Origin: Proteiniphilum sp. UBA5267
Lineage (GTDB): Bacteria > Bacteroidota > Bacteroidia > Bacteroidales > Dysgonomonadaceae
Assembly (NCBI GenBank): GCA_002411515.1
Contig: DHTF01000060.1
Coordinates: 798-34,049 of the forward strand
DNA length: 33,252 nt
Direction of reading: 5' to 3'
The translations under genes were made by a program, and so were the position numbers. Below the pieces are notes generated by a model, which was not told the DNA's origin, did no database searches, and worked only from the letters and a program-made list of their open reading frames with translations. Shown one piece after another: positions 24,890 to 33,252 of the stretch (the stretch's first letter is position 1; every line of letters starts with the position of its first letter).

Positions 24890-25054
24890 ATCTTGTTCCT
24901 ACCAGGTTGCGACCTTGTTGCTACCTTGCTCCCACCTTGTTCGGTATCCCTCCGTACTTCCCTCGTATATCCCTCGTATATCCCTCGAACACCAAGGAGG
25001 AGATAACGGTCCATTACCCGTGCAATACCCGTGCAGGACGGGTTCTTTGCAGGG
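24890..25054. repeat. Degenerate tandem array with an 11-bp period (about 15 units)
   Basis: Cutting the sequence every 11 bases from 24901 gives three runs of similar units in one unbroken register. ACCTTGTTGCT, ACCTTGCTCCC and ACCTTGTTCGG are at 24912-24944. TATCCCTCCGT, ACTTCCCTCGT, ATATCCCTCGT and ATATCCCTCGA are at 24945-24988. CCATTACCCGT and GCAATACCCGT are at 25011-25032, with GCAGGACGGGT next. Units at the edges (24890-24911, 25033-25054) are weaker. The period is not a multiple of three, so the array is not protein-coding. Role unknown. Confidence 0.75.
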
Positions 25055-25080
25055 GCAAGGAGAAGGAGGAAGTGGAGAAG

Positions 25081-25120
25081 AAAAAGAGGCCATCTCAAAA
25101 ATTATTTTGAGATGGCCTCT
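25081..25120 (-). terminator. Terminator of the sigma-fecR-susCD-tlpA operon
   Basis: A 16-bp perfect stem (25085-25100 with 25105-25120) around an ATTA loop is followed on the minus strand by a T-run. It is 21 bp past the tlpA-like stop codon. The GCCATCTCA core is also present in the terminator at 19972-20022. Confidence 0.9.
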
Positions 25121-25141
25121 TCATCAAGTGATTGCACGAAC

Positions 25142-26299
25142 TTACTGTCCAAAAATCTCAGCCAGTTTCTCTTCCAGTGCCTCACCTCGTAAATTTTGCG
25201 CAACAATGACGCCCTCAGGGTCGATCAGATAACTTTGCGGTACAGCCCTGACGCCATACATACGCGCTACCTCGTTGTTCCATGAGTTGAGGTCGGAGAC
25301 CTGTGTCCAGGTAAGGCCATCTTTCTCAATGGCATTCACCCACGCCTCTTTCCCGTCTTTGTTGTCCAGCGAGACACCCAGGATCTCGAATCCTTTGTCG
25401 TTGTAGGCAGCGTATGCTTTCACCAGATTGGGATTCTCCTGCCTGCAGGGGCCGCACCAGGAGGCCCAGAAGTCGAGCAGCACATATTTTCCCTGGAAAT
25501 CGGACAAACTCACGGGATTGCCCTCGGGGTCGTTTTGTGTGAAGTCGGGAGCTTTTTTTCCGATTCCGATGGTTTTGGCCGCTTCTATCCTTTGGGCAAA
25601 GGCTTTCCCGGTAAATGACTCCCGATGCTTTTCGTTGATCGATAAAAACAGCGGTTCAATTGCCTCCACATCAAAATCAGATGAAACTGATTCCGAAAGG
25701 GCCTCTATACTGAAATAGGAATCGGGATGTTCGCGCACGTACTGCTGTTGTTTTTGGGAACGCTCCGCCAACAATTGTGTATACTCCCGGTTCAATTGTG
25801 CCATAAAAGTGGTGTCCTTCATCTGTTCAGGCGTTGCCTGCATGACCTTCTGATTCATCCGGGCTGCCAGATCCTGGATTTGGCCGCCAACGTACTCAAG
25901 ATATGCCTGGTGCTCCTCGTTAATGGGAGAATCAATAAACTGACTGTTTTGCAACGAGTCGGGTGAATTTAGTTTCACCGTCCCGTTTTCGAGGTACAAA
26001 TAGAGGATGTGCCCCGCTTGTGCAGCCTGCCCCATGCCTTCACCGGTATAATCCAGGATCAAGCGGGCGGGAGCCGGTTCACTGATATTCCCTGTAAAGG
26101 AAAAACTCCCCTTTTGGAGTTGTAAGGTATCGAGATTCTCGTTTCCTTCACTCCAATAACTCAAATAGATTGTGGCCGGATCGTTCCAGTCTCCTATTTT
26201 ACCTTTCAACGTGAATGATTGGTCGTTTTGTTGGGTACAATTGCTCAGTACCAACAAACCACATAGCAATAAAAAAGTTCCTTTTTTCATCTTATTCAT
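25142..26299 (-). CDS. TlpA-like thiol-disulfide lipoprotein with DUF4369-like N-domain
   Basis: A 385-residue periplasmic lipoprotein (LLVLSNC, Cys21 lipidated). Residues about 28-120 form a beta-rich domain of the DUF4369 type. A helical linker with KQQQYVREHPDSYFS spans about 130-240. The thioredoxin fold of the TlpA/AhpC-TSA type spans about 248-385, with the active site WCGPC (281-285) and the cis-proline in AVPQSY. It would reduce or exchange disulfides outside the inner membrane. Its start overlaps the susD stop by 8 bp, which implies translational coupling and a role linked to the SusCD transporter. The substrate is unknown. Such proteins are common in Bacteroidota nutrient loci. Confidence 0.92.
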   Translation of the reverse strand: MNKMKKGTFLLLCGLLVLSNCTQQNDQSFTLKGKIGDWNDPATIYLSYWSEGNENLDTLQLQKGSFSFTGNISEPAPARLILDYTGEGMGQAAQAGHILYLYLENGTVKLNSPDSLQNSQFIDSPINEEHQAYLEYVGGQIQDLAARMNQKVMQATPEQMKDTTFMAQLNREYTQLLAERSQKQQQYVREHPDSYFSIEALSESVSSDFDVEAIEPLFLSINEKHRESFTGKAFAQRIEAAKTIGIGKKAPDFTQNDPEGNPVSLSDFQGKYVLLDFWASWCGPCRQENPNLVKAYAAYNDKGFEILGVSLDNKDGKEAWVNAIEKDGLTWTQVSDLNSWNNEVARMYGVRAVPQSYLIDPEGVIVAQNLRGEALEEKLAEIFGQ

Positions 26300-27857
26300 A
26301 ATTTTGTGTGAGATTCGGATTGTAATTGGTGGCTACCTGCGGGAACGGGAATATCCACAGCGGCGAGTCGGGACGCAACGTATAGCTCCGGGTGATAACG
26401 GGAGGTATCGGCATCCAGCCGTTCATGGGATTGCCCCCCAGGGGCATGAATCCCTGCGGTGCCAGCGTAAGGGTTTTTGTCAGGGTGGTCTGCCACTCCG
26501 TTTCGGTAGCGTTCCATCGCTTCATGTCGAGGAAGTTTTTGGAGGTGGCAAAGTTCTCATTCCGAGCAACCCGCTTGAGCGCTGCAATGGCTTCGGCTTG
26601 GGTATTCACGGACATGGGGACGTAAGCTTCCGGCTTGATCCGGCGTTCACGCAGTTTCTCTAGGATGGCCATCGCGGCAGGGATGTTGGCATTTCCGCCA
26701 CGTAGTAGACATTCGGCGCGGGTGAGATACATATCGACCGTAGTCAGGCTGTTGATGCTATAGTGTACCTTGTAATCTCCGGCCATGACATAATGGAACC
26801 ACGCCTGCACACCGGCAACGGAAGTCATGTTGCCACCCTGATTCATGAGCACGCCTCCTGTCAGGTAGGTAGCCACATTGTTTTCCAGTTCGCCATGCTT
26901 CAGCAGGATGTCGTTGGGGTCAAAGCTTGCCAGCAGGTCGGGTGAGTAGATGTACCGCATGGTGAACGACGACATTTGATAGAATAGCTCTTCGTCGTTA
27001 AACTTGGGGCGATTGAAAAAAGGAATATCAAACGGGGGCATCGGAATAGCCAACCGGTCGGTGCGATGATCCAGCAGCTTGTTGTTGAGCTCCAGAGAAG
27101 CGGCAGCCGCCAGATCGGCACCGTCGTAGTCGTGCATGGCCATCAGCACCTTTGCCTTCACGGCATAGGCGAAGGCTTTTCCCACGCGCATTTTTGCCGG
27201 ACTATCGGGCAGTGCGTTCAATGCGAAAGCCGCATCCAGATCACTCAGAATATAATCATAAACCTCCTGCACAGTTTTTTTCGTGGCAAGCTCGTTGATG
27301 GGGAAATCCTCGAACATGTACGGAACACCCCCATCGGTGGCAGCGGTGGCAGGATTGTAAGCCTTCGCGTAAAAGTTGACCGCCAGATAGTGAAAATAGG
27401 CTCGCAGTACATAAGCTTCGGCCTTGATCTGGGCTGCTTTCGCCTCACTGCCCGCAGCTTTGTCCACATTGGCTATGATGGGGTTGGCTATCCGCCCAAT
27501 GACGCCATAGAATGCACCGTAGAGGTACTGTTGCGGATCCTGTGTAATGCTGGTGCGATCCACCGTTTCGTCCCACGTGAGCAACACCGACTCCACGCTG
27601 GGCATACCCTCCTCATGACGGGTAATCAGATCGAGTATATTTTGTGCGGGAATGTTGTCATTCATCAGATACATGGGCTCCCAGCTCTGCAGCTGTCCAT
27701 ATTCGTCGTTGAGCAACAGTTCCAACTCCTCCACCTTGTTGAGAATGCTCTGTCCCTTGGGCGTGATATCTGTAAAATCGCTACAACCGACACAAAACAT
27801 CAGGAGCAGGATTGGAAACACTAAAAGTTTCAAAACGATTGTTCTCATATCATCCAT
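26292..27857 (-). CDS. SusD/RagB-family nutrient-binding lipoprotein
   Basis: A 521-residue surface lipoprotein (LMFCVGCS, Cys25 lipidated) that forms the lid of its SusC partner. The SusD-like N-terminal part contains ADDNIP-like LMNDNIPAQN (about 64-73). TPR-like helices follow with AEAYVLRAYFHYLAVNFYAK (147-166) and VGKAFAYAVKAKVLMAMHDY. The C-terminal RagB/SusD domain ends LWIFPFPQVATNYNPNLTQN, which is the usual family ending. It lies 15 bp behind susC and overlaps the tlpA-like gene. No substrate can be read from the sequence, and no glycoside hydrolase is in the operon, so a non-glycan ligand is possible. Confidence 0.95.
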   Translation of the reverse strand: MDDMRTIVLKLLVFPILLLMFCVGCSDFTDITPKGQSILNKVEELELLLNDEYGQLQSWEPMYLMNDNIPAQNILDLITRHEEGMPSVESVLLTWDETVDRTSITQDPQQYLYGAFYGVIGRIANPIIANVDKAAGSEAKAAQIKAEAYVLRAYFHYLAVNFYAKAYNPATAATDGGVPYMFEDFPINELATKKTVQEVYDYILSDLDAAFALNALPDSPAKMRVGKAFAYAVKAKVLMAMHDYDGADLAAAASLELNNKLLDHRTDRLAIPMPPFDIPFFNRPKFNDEELFYQMSSFTMRYIYSPDLLASFDPNDILLKHGELENNVATYLTGGVLMNQGGNMTSVAGVQAWFHYVMAGDYKVHYSINSLTTVDMYLTRAECLLRGGNANIPAAMAILEKLRERRIKPEAYVPMSVNTQAEAIAALKRVARNENFATSKNFLDMKRWNATETEWQTTLTKTLTLAPQGFMPLGGNPMNGWMPIPPVITRSYTLRPDSPLWIFPFPQVATNYNPNLTQNYE

Positions 27858-27872
27858 GTTTGTCGTTCAATT

Positions 27873-30800
27873 TTAAAAATTAAGGGCAAGTCCCACAATA
27901 AAAGTGGTGGGGCGGCGTATTCCCCCGGTTTCGGGATCCACCCCCACCCTGTTCTTTGTCCAGATTACCGGAAGATTGTCTATCTGAAAGCGCAGGTTGG
28001 CATACTGCATGCCGATTCTACCGGTCCACTGCTGCGGCAGGTCGTACCCCAGTACAATGTTGCGGATCTTAATAAAATCGGCTGGCTGCACATAGATATC
28101 CAGGTAGTTATAAGCGCCTCCTCCGTCGGTATTGGATGTCCGGTCGTATTGAAAGATTCCCGGCACGGTGGTATCGGTATTTTCCGGTGTCCATGCATCC
28201 AACAGGTAAGAGGCCATCGTTCCCGGGTTGTAAGCTCCCACGGGGCTGCTTAAGGTGCCGGCCTGCAGACTGCGCATCATGTAATCGCCATAGTAAACAG
28301 CCATGACAGCAAGGCTGAATCCCCTGTAACGGAGTGTATTGCTCAAGCCCATCGTTATCTTGGGTTCGCGCTGACCGGAGAAAATGACCGCATCGGTATC
28401 TTTGCCACTTATCTGATTGCCGGTCAGTTTTGAATCATCCTTATCAAGATACATTCTTTGCCCCTCGTCGGTCAGTCCGCCAAACCGGTAAGACCACATG
28501 GCACTGGTGGGATAGCCTTCCATATATTTGTAGTCGCCCACCAAGCCGCCGGCAGTTTTCGCCAACGATTCAACATGGGTGATCTCGTTCTGATTGTATG
28601 CCATCGTCAGGCTGCTCGTCCAGTCGAACCGGTCGCGGCCCCTTTGAGGGAACCAGTCGTAGGTGAGATCCAGTTCCACACCCTTGTTATAAAGACCGGC
28701 CATGTTCAACCACATCTCCGAAAAGCCGGTCGTGGGTTCCAGGGTTTTGAGCGCGTACACGTCGTCGGCATTCTTGTAGTAAAAATCGAGCGCTCCCCGC
28801 AGGCGGCTTTGAAACAGTCCAAAGTCGAGACCAATATTGGTAGTGGCAGTTTTCTCCCAGGTGAGGAAAGGATTTGCCGGCCTGTCGATACGTGCCCGCG
28901 GTTGCTGCGTCCAGGTATTCACGGGTATATTGGTGGATGCCACCATGATGCTGGTCACGTTCTGGACGATGTTTCCAGTGATGCCGTAGCTACCGCGTAA
29001 CTTCAGGTAGTTGATCCACTGGTTGTTTTTCATGAACGTCTCATCGGAAGCAACCCAGCTGGCACCAACCGACCAGAGAGGTTTCCCTCGGTATTTGCTG
29101 TTGAGGCCATACACATCGGCGTAGTCCTTGCGGAACGAGCCGAAGAGGTTATATTTATCATTGAAGCTATAGGTCAGGTTGCCATATCCCGAAGCAAAAC
29201 GGTGCCGCTCCTCGGGGATGAGTCCCAATCCGCTTTCAATCAGTCCAAAGAACGATACGGTGTTCATGTCGTAATAATAGGGGTTTGTTTGCCAGGCGCG
29301 CAACTCCACGAGGTCCATGTTGGCCGTATTCTGGGTCTGTAGCTGATCATCGTAACCCATCAGCAGGCCGCGGTTACCCTTATAGCGTGTTTGGCGGAAC
29401 TCAACACCTGCAAGCAGATCCACGGCATGTTTTTGTGCAAACAGACGTGAGTAGTTCAGCTGTCCGCGTGTTGTCCAGAAATCGCCTTTCCGGTTTTCAG
29501 TCACCAGCCTGCCTCCGGTTTCGGGAATCATATATTCCCAGCTACCGCCATTGTTGCGGGTATAGGCGTTCCGCATCATGCGCATGAGATAACTCTCTGC
29601 TTCGGATAAGCGGGAGCTGTTGTTTCGCTCCGTTTCGTAGATAAATTGGCCCTGGGCAGTCAGTCCTTCCATGATATAGAAGAGAAGCCCACCGTTGTAG
29701 CGTGAACTTTGGCGCTCGTAGCGGGTCTGGTCGTACGACATCTCATCCAGCGCGTTGTAATGCGTGGGGCGAAAAGCGGGATCATCGGTAAACAGGCCAT
29801 TCCCAAAGCGGGTATGATCGGCATGGCTGCCATCATCGTTGACCAGGCGGGAGTATGCGAACTCCGAAAAAGGATCTCTCGCCTTATTGAGCCAACCGTC
29901 GTAGCTGGAGTAGTGGCTATCCTGCAGGATGCTGTTCACCCCAAAGTTCAGGTTCAGCCATTTGGCCATCTTGTATTCACCTTTATAGAAGATCGTAAAC
30001 CGATTGTCGTTTTCATTGATATAGCCCAAGTTGTCCTGCTTGTAGTTGAGTACCAGACTCGACTGGTATTTGTCGGACATGCTGCGAACGGCGATGTTGT
30101 ATTGCTGTACCAGCTGGTTGCGCAGGATCTGTTCGCCATACTCCTTGGCATAGTTGTTCTGCCGCAGCTCACCGAGCAAATCATTCACTTCCGATTCGGT
30201 AGTCTGGTTCTCGCCCAGGCGATAGTAGGCATATTGAACAGGAGAAAAGGGATTGTTCTTGTTGAGTGTATTGTCGCGGAAGGAGACACGGTTGTTGACG
30301 GCTGTCTCCTCGGTCAAATATTTGTACTTGTAATAACCGGCTTCTGCATCGACCTGTTGTTCGGGTGTCATGAAAAAGTTATCGGCATAGTCCAGATTTC
30401 GTTTCTGATGGATGGTGAAGTTCGCCTGCACATCCACACTGATGCGACCCTCTTCGCGTGGTTTCTTGGTGGTGATCACGATGATACCGGCAGATGCCCT
30501 TGAACCGTACATGGCTGTGGCGGCGGCATCCTTCAGGACGGTGATACTTTCGATATCATAGGGATTCAAATCGTGCCACGAACCCTCGATGGGCAGACCA
30601 TCCACAACAACTAACGGGTTGTTCACGGCATGCAAACTACCGGTACCGCGGATGGTGATGTTGTCGCCGTCGGTTACCAGTCCAGCTACACGTCCTTCGA
30701 GGTTCGACATGATATTGGTGGTGTAACGCTCCTGCAGCGCGTTGGAGTTCACCGTGGAGACTGCGCCGGTCACTTTTCCCCGTGCGATGGACTGGTAACC

Positions 30801-31466
30801 AGTCACCACCAGTTCCTCCAGCATTTTAGCGCCTGGTTGCAGTGTCACGCTGATGGAGGTTCTTCCCTCGATAGCCACTTCCACAGTTTCGTAACCCAGG
30901 AAGGAGATGAGCAGTATTTCATTTGCTGAAACGCCTGATAAGAGGAAATTTCCATCCACATCGGTGACCGTACCGTTTATTTTCGTCTCATCTTTCGGCA
31001 TCACCACGGCCCCGGGAAGCGGTTCTCCCTTATCATCCTTTACGGAGCCCCGCACGGTCACTGTTTGTTTGCTCTCAAGGATATCTGTTTCCTTTTTTTC
31101 CAAAAACAAAACAATCGTTTTGCCGGTCTGTTTGAAATTGAGATCGGTACCCTGGAGAATTAATTGCAAGGTGGCAGCCACTGTACGCTCCCCCTCCTGC
31201 AGGTTGACCTGGTGTGCCGCATTGACGGGCTCACCGGGGAAAACCAACTGGAATCCGGATTTCTCTTCAAGGGCCAATAACGCATTGAAAAGTTTTTCCT
31301 GCTTAAACCCCAGCGTAACGGTCTTGGTGTGGATGCTTTCTTCCGATTGTGCCTGGGCTGCTCCGATCCACATAAACAGCGCGATCATACAATAGCAGCC
31401 TCTTGTAAGGATTGAATGAATGTGCCTTGATTGCACTTGAGGATAATTTTTCTTCATACGATTCAT
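27873..31466 (-). CDS. SusC/RagA TonB-dependent transporter with STN signalling domain
   Basis: A 1197-residue outer-membrane transporter. A signal peptide ends near AQAQ (about 37-40). An STN domain (about 47-122, TVTLGFKQEKLFNALLALEE) can contact an anti-sigma factor. A carboxypeptidase-D-like regulatory domain (about 136-212) follows, then the TonB box region LEELVVTGYQ (about 216-225), a plug (about 230-340, with DAAATAMYGSRASAGIIVIT) and a 22-stranded barrel ending in a terminal Phe (IVGLALNF). The size is at the large end of the family because of the STN domain. The gene sits 17 bp behind fecR and 15 bp before susD. The STN domain plus FecR and an ECF sigma factor point to substrate-induced transcription of this operon, as in FecA/FecR/FecI. 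Confidence 0.95.
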   Translation of the reverse strand: MNRMKKNYPQVQSRHIHSILTRGCYCMIALFMWIGAAQAQSEESIHTKTVTLGFKQEKLFNALLALEEKSGFQLVFPGEPVNAAHQVNLQEGERTVAATLQLILQGTDLNFKQTGKTIVLFLEKKETDILESKQTVTVRGSVKDDKGEPLPGAVVMPKDETKINGTVTDVDGNFLLSGVSANEILLISFLGYETVEVAIEGRTSISVTLQPGAKMLEELVVTGYQSIARGKVTGAVSTVNSNALQERYTTNIMSNLEGRVAGLVTDGDNITIRGTGSLHAVNNPLVVVDGLPIEGSWHDLNPYDIESITVLKDAAATAMYGSRASAGIIVITTKKPREEGRISVDVQANFTIHQKRNLDYADNFFMTPEQQVDAEAGYYKYKYLTEETAVNNRVSFRDNTLNKNNPFSPVQYAYYRLGENQTTESEVNDLLGELRQNNYAKEYGEQILRNQLVQQYNIAVRSMSDKYQSSLVLNYKQDNLGYINENDNRFTIFYKGEYKMAKWLNLNFGVNSILQDSHYSSYDGWLNKARDPFSEFAYSRLVNDDGSHADHTRFGNGLFTDDPAFRPTHYNALDEMSYDQTRYERQSSRYNGGLLFYIMEGLTAQGQFIYETERNNSSRLSEAESYLMRMMRNAYTRNNGGSWEYMIPETGGRLVTENRKGDFWTTRGQLNYSRLFAQKHAVDLLAGVEFRQTRYKGNRGLLMGYDDQLQTQNTANMDLVELRAWQTNPYYYDMNTVSFFGLIESGLGLIPEERHRFASGYGNLTYSFNDKYNLFGSFRKDYADVYGLNSKYRGKPLWSVGASWVASDETFMKNNQWINYLKLRGSYGITGNIVQNVTSIMVASTNIPVNTWTQQPRARIDRPANPFLTWEKTATTNIGLDFGLFQSRLRGALDFYYKNADDVYALKTLEPTTGFSEMWLNMAGLYNKGVELDLTYDWFPQRGRDRFDWTSSLTMAYNQNEITHVESLAKTAGGLVGDYKYMEGYPTSAMWSYRFGGLTDEGQRMYLDKDDSKLTGNQISGKDTDAVIFSGQREPKITMGLSNTLRYRGFSLAVMAVYYGDYMMRSLQAGTLSSPVGAYNPGTMASYLLDAWTPENTDTTVPGIFQYDRTSNTDGGGAYNYLDIYVQPADFIKIRNIVLGYDLPQQWTGRIGMQYANLRFQIDNLPVIWTKNRVGVDPETGGIRRPTTFIVGLALNF

Positions 31467-31483
31467 CTATTTATCTTATTGGG

Positions 31484-32446
31484 TCACTCTTCCAGCGGCT
31501 TGATCAGATAGTTATTTCCATCCTTCACGTAATAAGCCCGTTGAGCGGTACACAAAATATCCAATATGGTTTCTATGGAATCCCGATCGTCCAATGAAGC
31601 GGTAATCTGGCGTTGCCTCAGGTCTTCACTTTCAAAGAGGATCGTCACTTCATATAGGGTTGAGATTTCTTGAATGATTGATTCGAAAGTACTGTTTCGG
31701 AAAATCAGATGATGCGACCTCCAGTCTGATGCGATCGTCGCATCGACCGTTTTCTCTGTGACGCGGTTCGATTTCGTGTTGTAAACCAGTTGCTTGTCTG
31801 CCTCAAGCGTGGCCAGCAAAGCATCCTCGTCTTCCACCTTCACCTTTCCACGCGTCACGGTGATCGTTATCTCAGGGTCAGCAGGATTTGCCTTGATGGA
31901 GAAGGCTGTGCCCAACACGGTAGTTTTCACTTTCCCCGTGTGAATCACAAATGGTTTTCCGGGATTGGCCTCGATTTCAAAATAGGCTTCACCCTGCAGG
32001 CTTACTTCACGTGTATCTCCTGCAAACAAACTATCCATGTTGAGCCAACTCCCTTCACGCAACAGAACAATGCTTCCATCCGATAATTTCAGGCGGGTGG
32101 CCCCGGACAACAAATCATTGCCCGCTTCTTGCACCAAAGGTTGAGTTACTTTTTCATCACCCTTCCAAAGGAAAATTGTTGTGGTAACGAGCAAGAGAAT
32201 TACTGCCGCCGCACTCACCCACCGATAGAAAATTTTCCGCGACTGTCGCGGAGCGCCGGCATCCCATTCCTGCTTCAGCAAATGGAACATCGTTTCATCG
32301 CTATCACTTTTTCCGATAAGGTCGAGCAGCTGGTCGAATTCTTCTCTATTGCAATTACCAGCAAGATACTTTTCGAATAAACCGGTCACTTCTTTTTTTG
32401 AATCTCTCATGTTGTGGACAGCTTTCATAGTAAAGACACCATTCAA
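31484..32446 (-). CDS. FecR-family anti-sigma factor
   Basis: A 320-residue inner-membrane protein. A cytoplasmic N-domain (about 1-70) contains LFEKYLAGNCNREEFDQLLD, which is typical of FecR in this phylum. One transmembrane helix lies at about 77-95. A periplasmic FecR domain (about 115-215, EAYFEIEANPGKPFVIHTGK) and a C-terminal DUF4974-like domain (about 240-315) follow. Met13 is a likelier start than Met1, because relatives begin shortly before the LFEKYLAG segment; Met7 is also possible. It would hold the adjacent ECF sigma factor inactive until the STN domain of the SusC partner signals. It lies 68 bp behind the sigma gene and 17 bp before susC. Confidence 0.93.
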   Translation of the reverse strand: MNGVFTMKAVHNMRDSKKEVTGLFEKYLAGNCNREEFDQLLDLIGKSDSDETMFHLLKQEWDAGAPRQSRKIFYRWVSAAAVILLLVTTTIFLWKGDEKVTQPLVQEAGNDLLSGATRLKLSDGSIVLLREGSWLNMDSLFAGDTREVSLQGEAYFEIEANPGKPFVIHTGKVKTTVLGTAFSIKANPADPEITITVTRGKVKVEDEDALLATLEADKQLVYNTKSNRVTEKTVDATIASDWRSHHLIFRNSTFESIIQEISTLYEVTILFESEDLRQRQITASLDDRDSIETILDILCTAQRAYYVKDGNNYLIKPLEE

Positions 32447-32514
32447 TGGGATTGGGAGTATTAAAAAATCGGGAAATTTTAGGAAATAACCCGAACTATC
32501 ATAAGATCAATATT

Positions 32515-33096
32515 CTAAAAGAAAAGCAGTTGTACGAAGTTTTTCAGATGGGCCTTGAATATCTTCAGTGAGTTTGCGACATGTTTTTTCACGGTATCTC
32601 TTGAAAGGTGCAGTTCATCAGCTATTTGCTGATGTGAAAAACCATCTTCCCTGCTCATGCGGAATATTTTTCGCTGTTGTGGCGACAACTTCGCTAGTAA
32701 CTTCTCGAGGAACAGTTCGGCCTCCTCCGCTTCGAGGGATGTGCCCTCATCGGTTACCTGTTGCTGCAACGCCTCCCACAGCTTTTCTCTGCGGTTTTGC
32801 TCTCTCGCTACGGCACGCAGATAGTTATAAGTGTGATTACGGATTACAATGAACACATAATTATCCGGATTTTTCACTTCACACAACAATTCACGCTGTT
32901 CCCACAGACGGATAAAAACCTCCTGTACGATTTCTTCCGCCACATGAGGAGACTTCACCACCTTGGCTGCAAAAGAATACATGCGTTGGTAGTACCGATT
33001 ATACATTATCCGAAAAGCCCTTTCATCTCCCTCACTCACCTCCTTGAAGAGCTGCTTATCGTTGAAAGAGGACTTTTCATTCAACAGATCACTCAT
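32515..33096 (-). CDS. ECF-type RNA polymerase sigma factor
   Basis: A 193-residue sigma-70 family ECF factor. Region 2 (about 25-92) includes FRIMYNRYYQRMYSFAAKVV, AEEIVQEVFIRLWEQ and NPDNYVFIVIRNHTYNYL. Region 4 (about 130-182) includes LSPQQRKIFRMSREDGFSHQ, IADELHLSRDTVKKHV and a final basic helix. It directs transcription of its own SusCD operon in the usual model. The 156 bp upstream (33097-33252) hold no exact TAnnTTTG box, so it may use its own ECF promoter or one outside the window. Its closest genes are fecR and susC. Confidence 0.95.
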   Translation of the reverse strand: MSDLLNEKSSFNDKQLFKEVSEGDERAFRIMYNRYYQRMYSFAAKVVKSPHVAEEIVQEVFIRLWEQRELLCEVKNPDNYVFIVIRNHTYNYLRAVAREQNRREKLWEALQQQVTDEGTSLEAEEAELFLEKLLAKLSPQQRKIFRMSREDGFSHQQIADELHLSRDTVKKHVANSLKIFKAHLKNFVQLLFF

Positions 33097-33252
33097 GATT
33101 GCCTGCTAAAAACGAGCCGGCAGAATAAATGCTTTACCCACCAGCGCAATGATCATTCTATTGAAAAACCAAAATCATCTATTTAAGTTTCGCATGGTAT
33201 GTACACAGCTAAATTCTCGACTGACAATGTTTTGTGACCCATATTTGTCCTC

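Larger units (their letters stand above)
24747..25141. other. 395-bp gene-free spacer with terminators and a periodic array
   Basis: This spacer between the convergent sialidase-like and tlpA-like genes holds a plus-strand terminator (24852-24886), an 11-bp periodic array (24890-25054), a purine-rich tract (25051-25089) and a minus-strand terminator (25081-25120). Short open frames crossing it contain only translated repeats and no recognisable domain. Confidence 0.7.

Noticed and set aside
24993..25005. Shine-Dalgarno-like AAGGAGGAGATAA within the 11-bp array
   Set aside because: No start codon follows at a useful distance, and this phylum rarely uses such sites.
24870..25232. 120-codon open frame with Pro/Ser-rich product
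   Set aside because: It consists of translated terminator and 11-bp repeat sequence and then runs antisense into the tlpA-like gene.
29709..30503. 264-codon open frame on the plus strand
   Set aside because: It lies wholly antisense to the susC gene, has no domain or start signals, and mirrors the codon structure of the real gene.
32469..32494. Possible hairpin TCGGG/CCCGA between the sigma and fecR genes
   Set aside because: Only five pairs around a 16-nt loop and no T-run; the genes are expected to be co-transcribed.

Overview
The window is a chromosomal stretch of a Bacteroidota bacterium, most likely order Bacteroidales. The evidence is a SusC/SusD pair with an ECF sigma/FecR pair, a type III glutamine synthetase, promoters of the TAnnTTTG type that lack Shine-Dalgarno-like leaders, and Bacteroidales-style lipoproteins. 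A placement near Dysgonomonadaceae (Proteiniphilum/Petrimonas-like) is a guess from general gene flavour and is not demonstrated.

Layout. (1) 1-2156: the 5' end of a SMUG2-like DNA glycosylase gene (minus strand), a poxvirus-type DNA topoisomerase IB, and a Crp/Fnr-family regulator that points away from the nrf operon. (2) 2257-6511: a compact nrfH-nrfA-resB-ccsA operon. It encodes membrane-bound ammonia-forming nitrite reductase plus a System II cytochrome c maturation pair. A near-perfect 16-bp palindrome in the divergent spacer is a good candidate operator. (3) 6863-16881: glnN (GS-III), gltB, gltD and asnB, which carry ammonium into glutamine, glutamate and asparagine. Regions 2 and 3 together make a continuous route from nitrite to amino-acid nitrogen. 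(4) 17025-19916: an arabinan-related patch. It holds a broken GH127-like beta-L-arabinofuranosidase relic (truncated at both ends, frameshifted, with an internal 33-bp direct repeat) followed by an intact secreted GH51 alpha-L-arabinofuranosidase. (5) 20037-21504: mannose-1-phosphate guanylyltransferase (minus) and tRNA-Leu(CAA) with its promoter and terminator. (6) 21581-24746: a Tat-exported Gfo/Idh/MocA-fold protein that carries GH109-like residues, a DUF985 cupin, and a divergent sialidase-fold lipoprotein. (7) 24747-25141: a gene-free spacer with two hairpin terminators flanking an array with an 11-bp period. (8) 25142-33096 (minus): an ECF sigma, FecR anti-sigma, STN-domain SusC, SusD and TlpA-like lipoprotein operon, a self-contained trans-envelope signalling and nutrient-uptake unit.

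The most noteworthy points are the GH109-like signature hidden in a protein that would normally be called an oxidoreductase, the 11-bp periodic array, the candidate nrf operator, and the decayed GH127 gene with its in-frame 33-bp repeat. All functional assignments come from reading motifs by eye. No database search was run.
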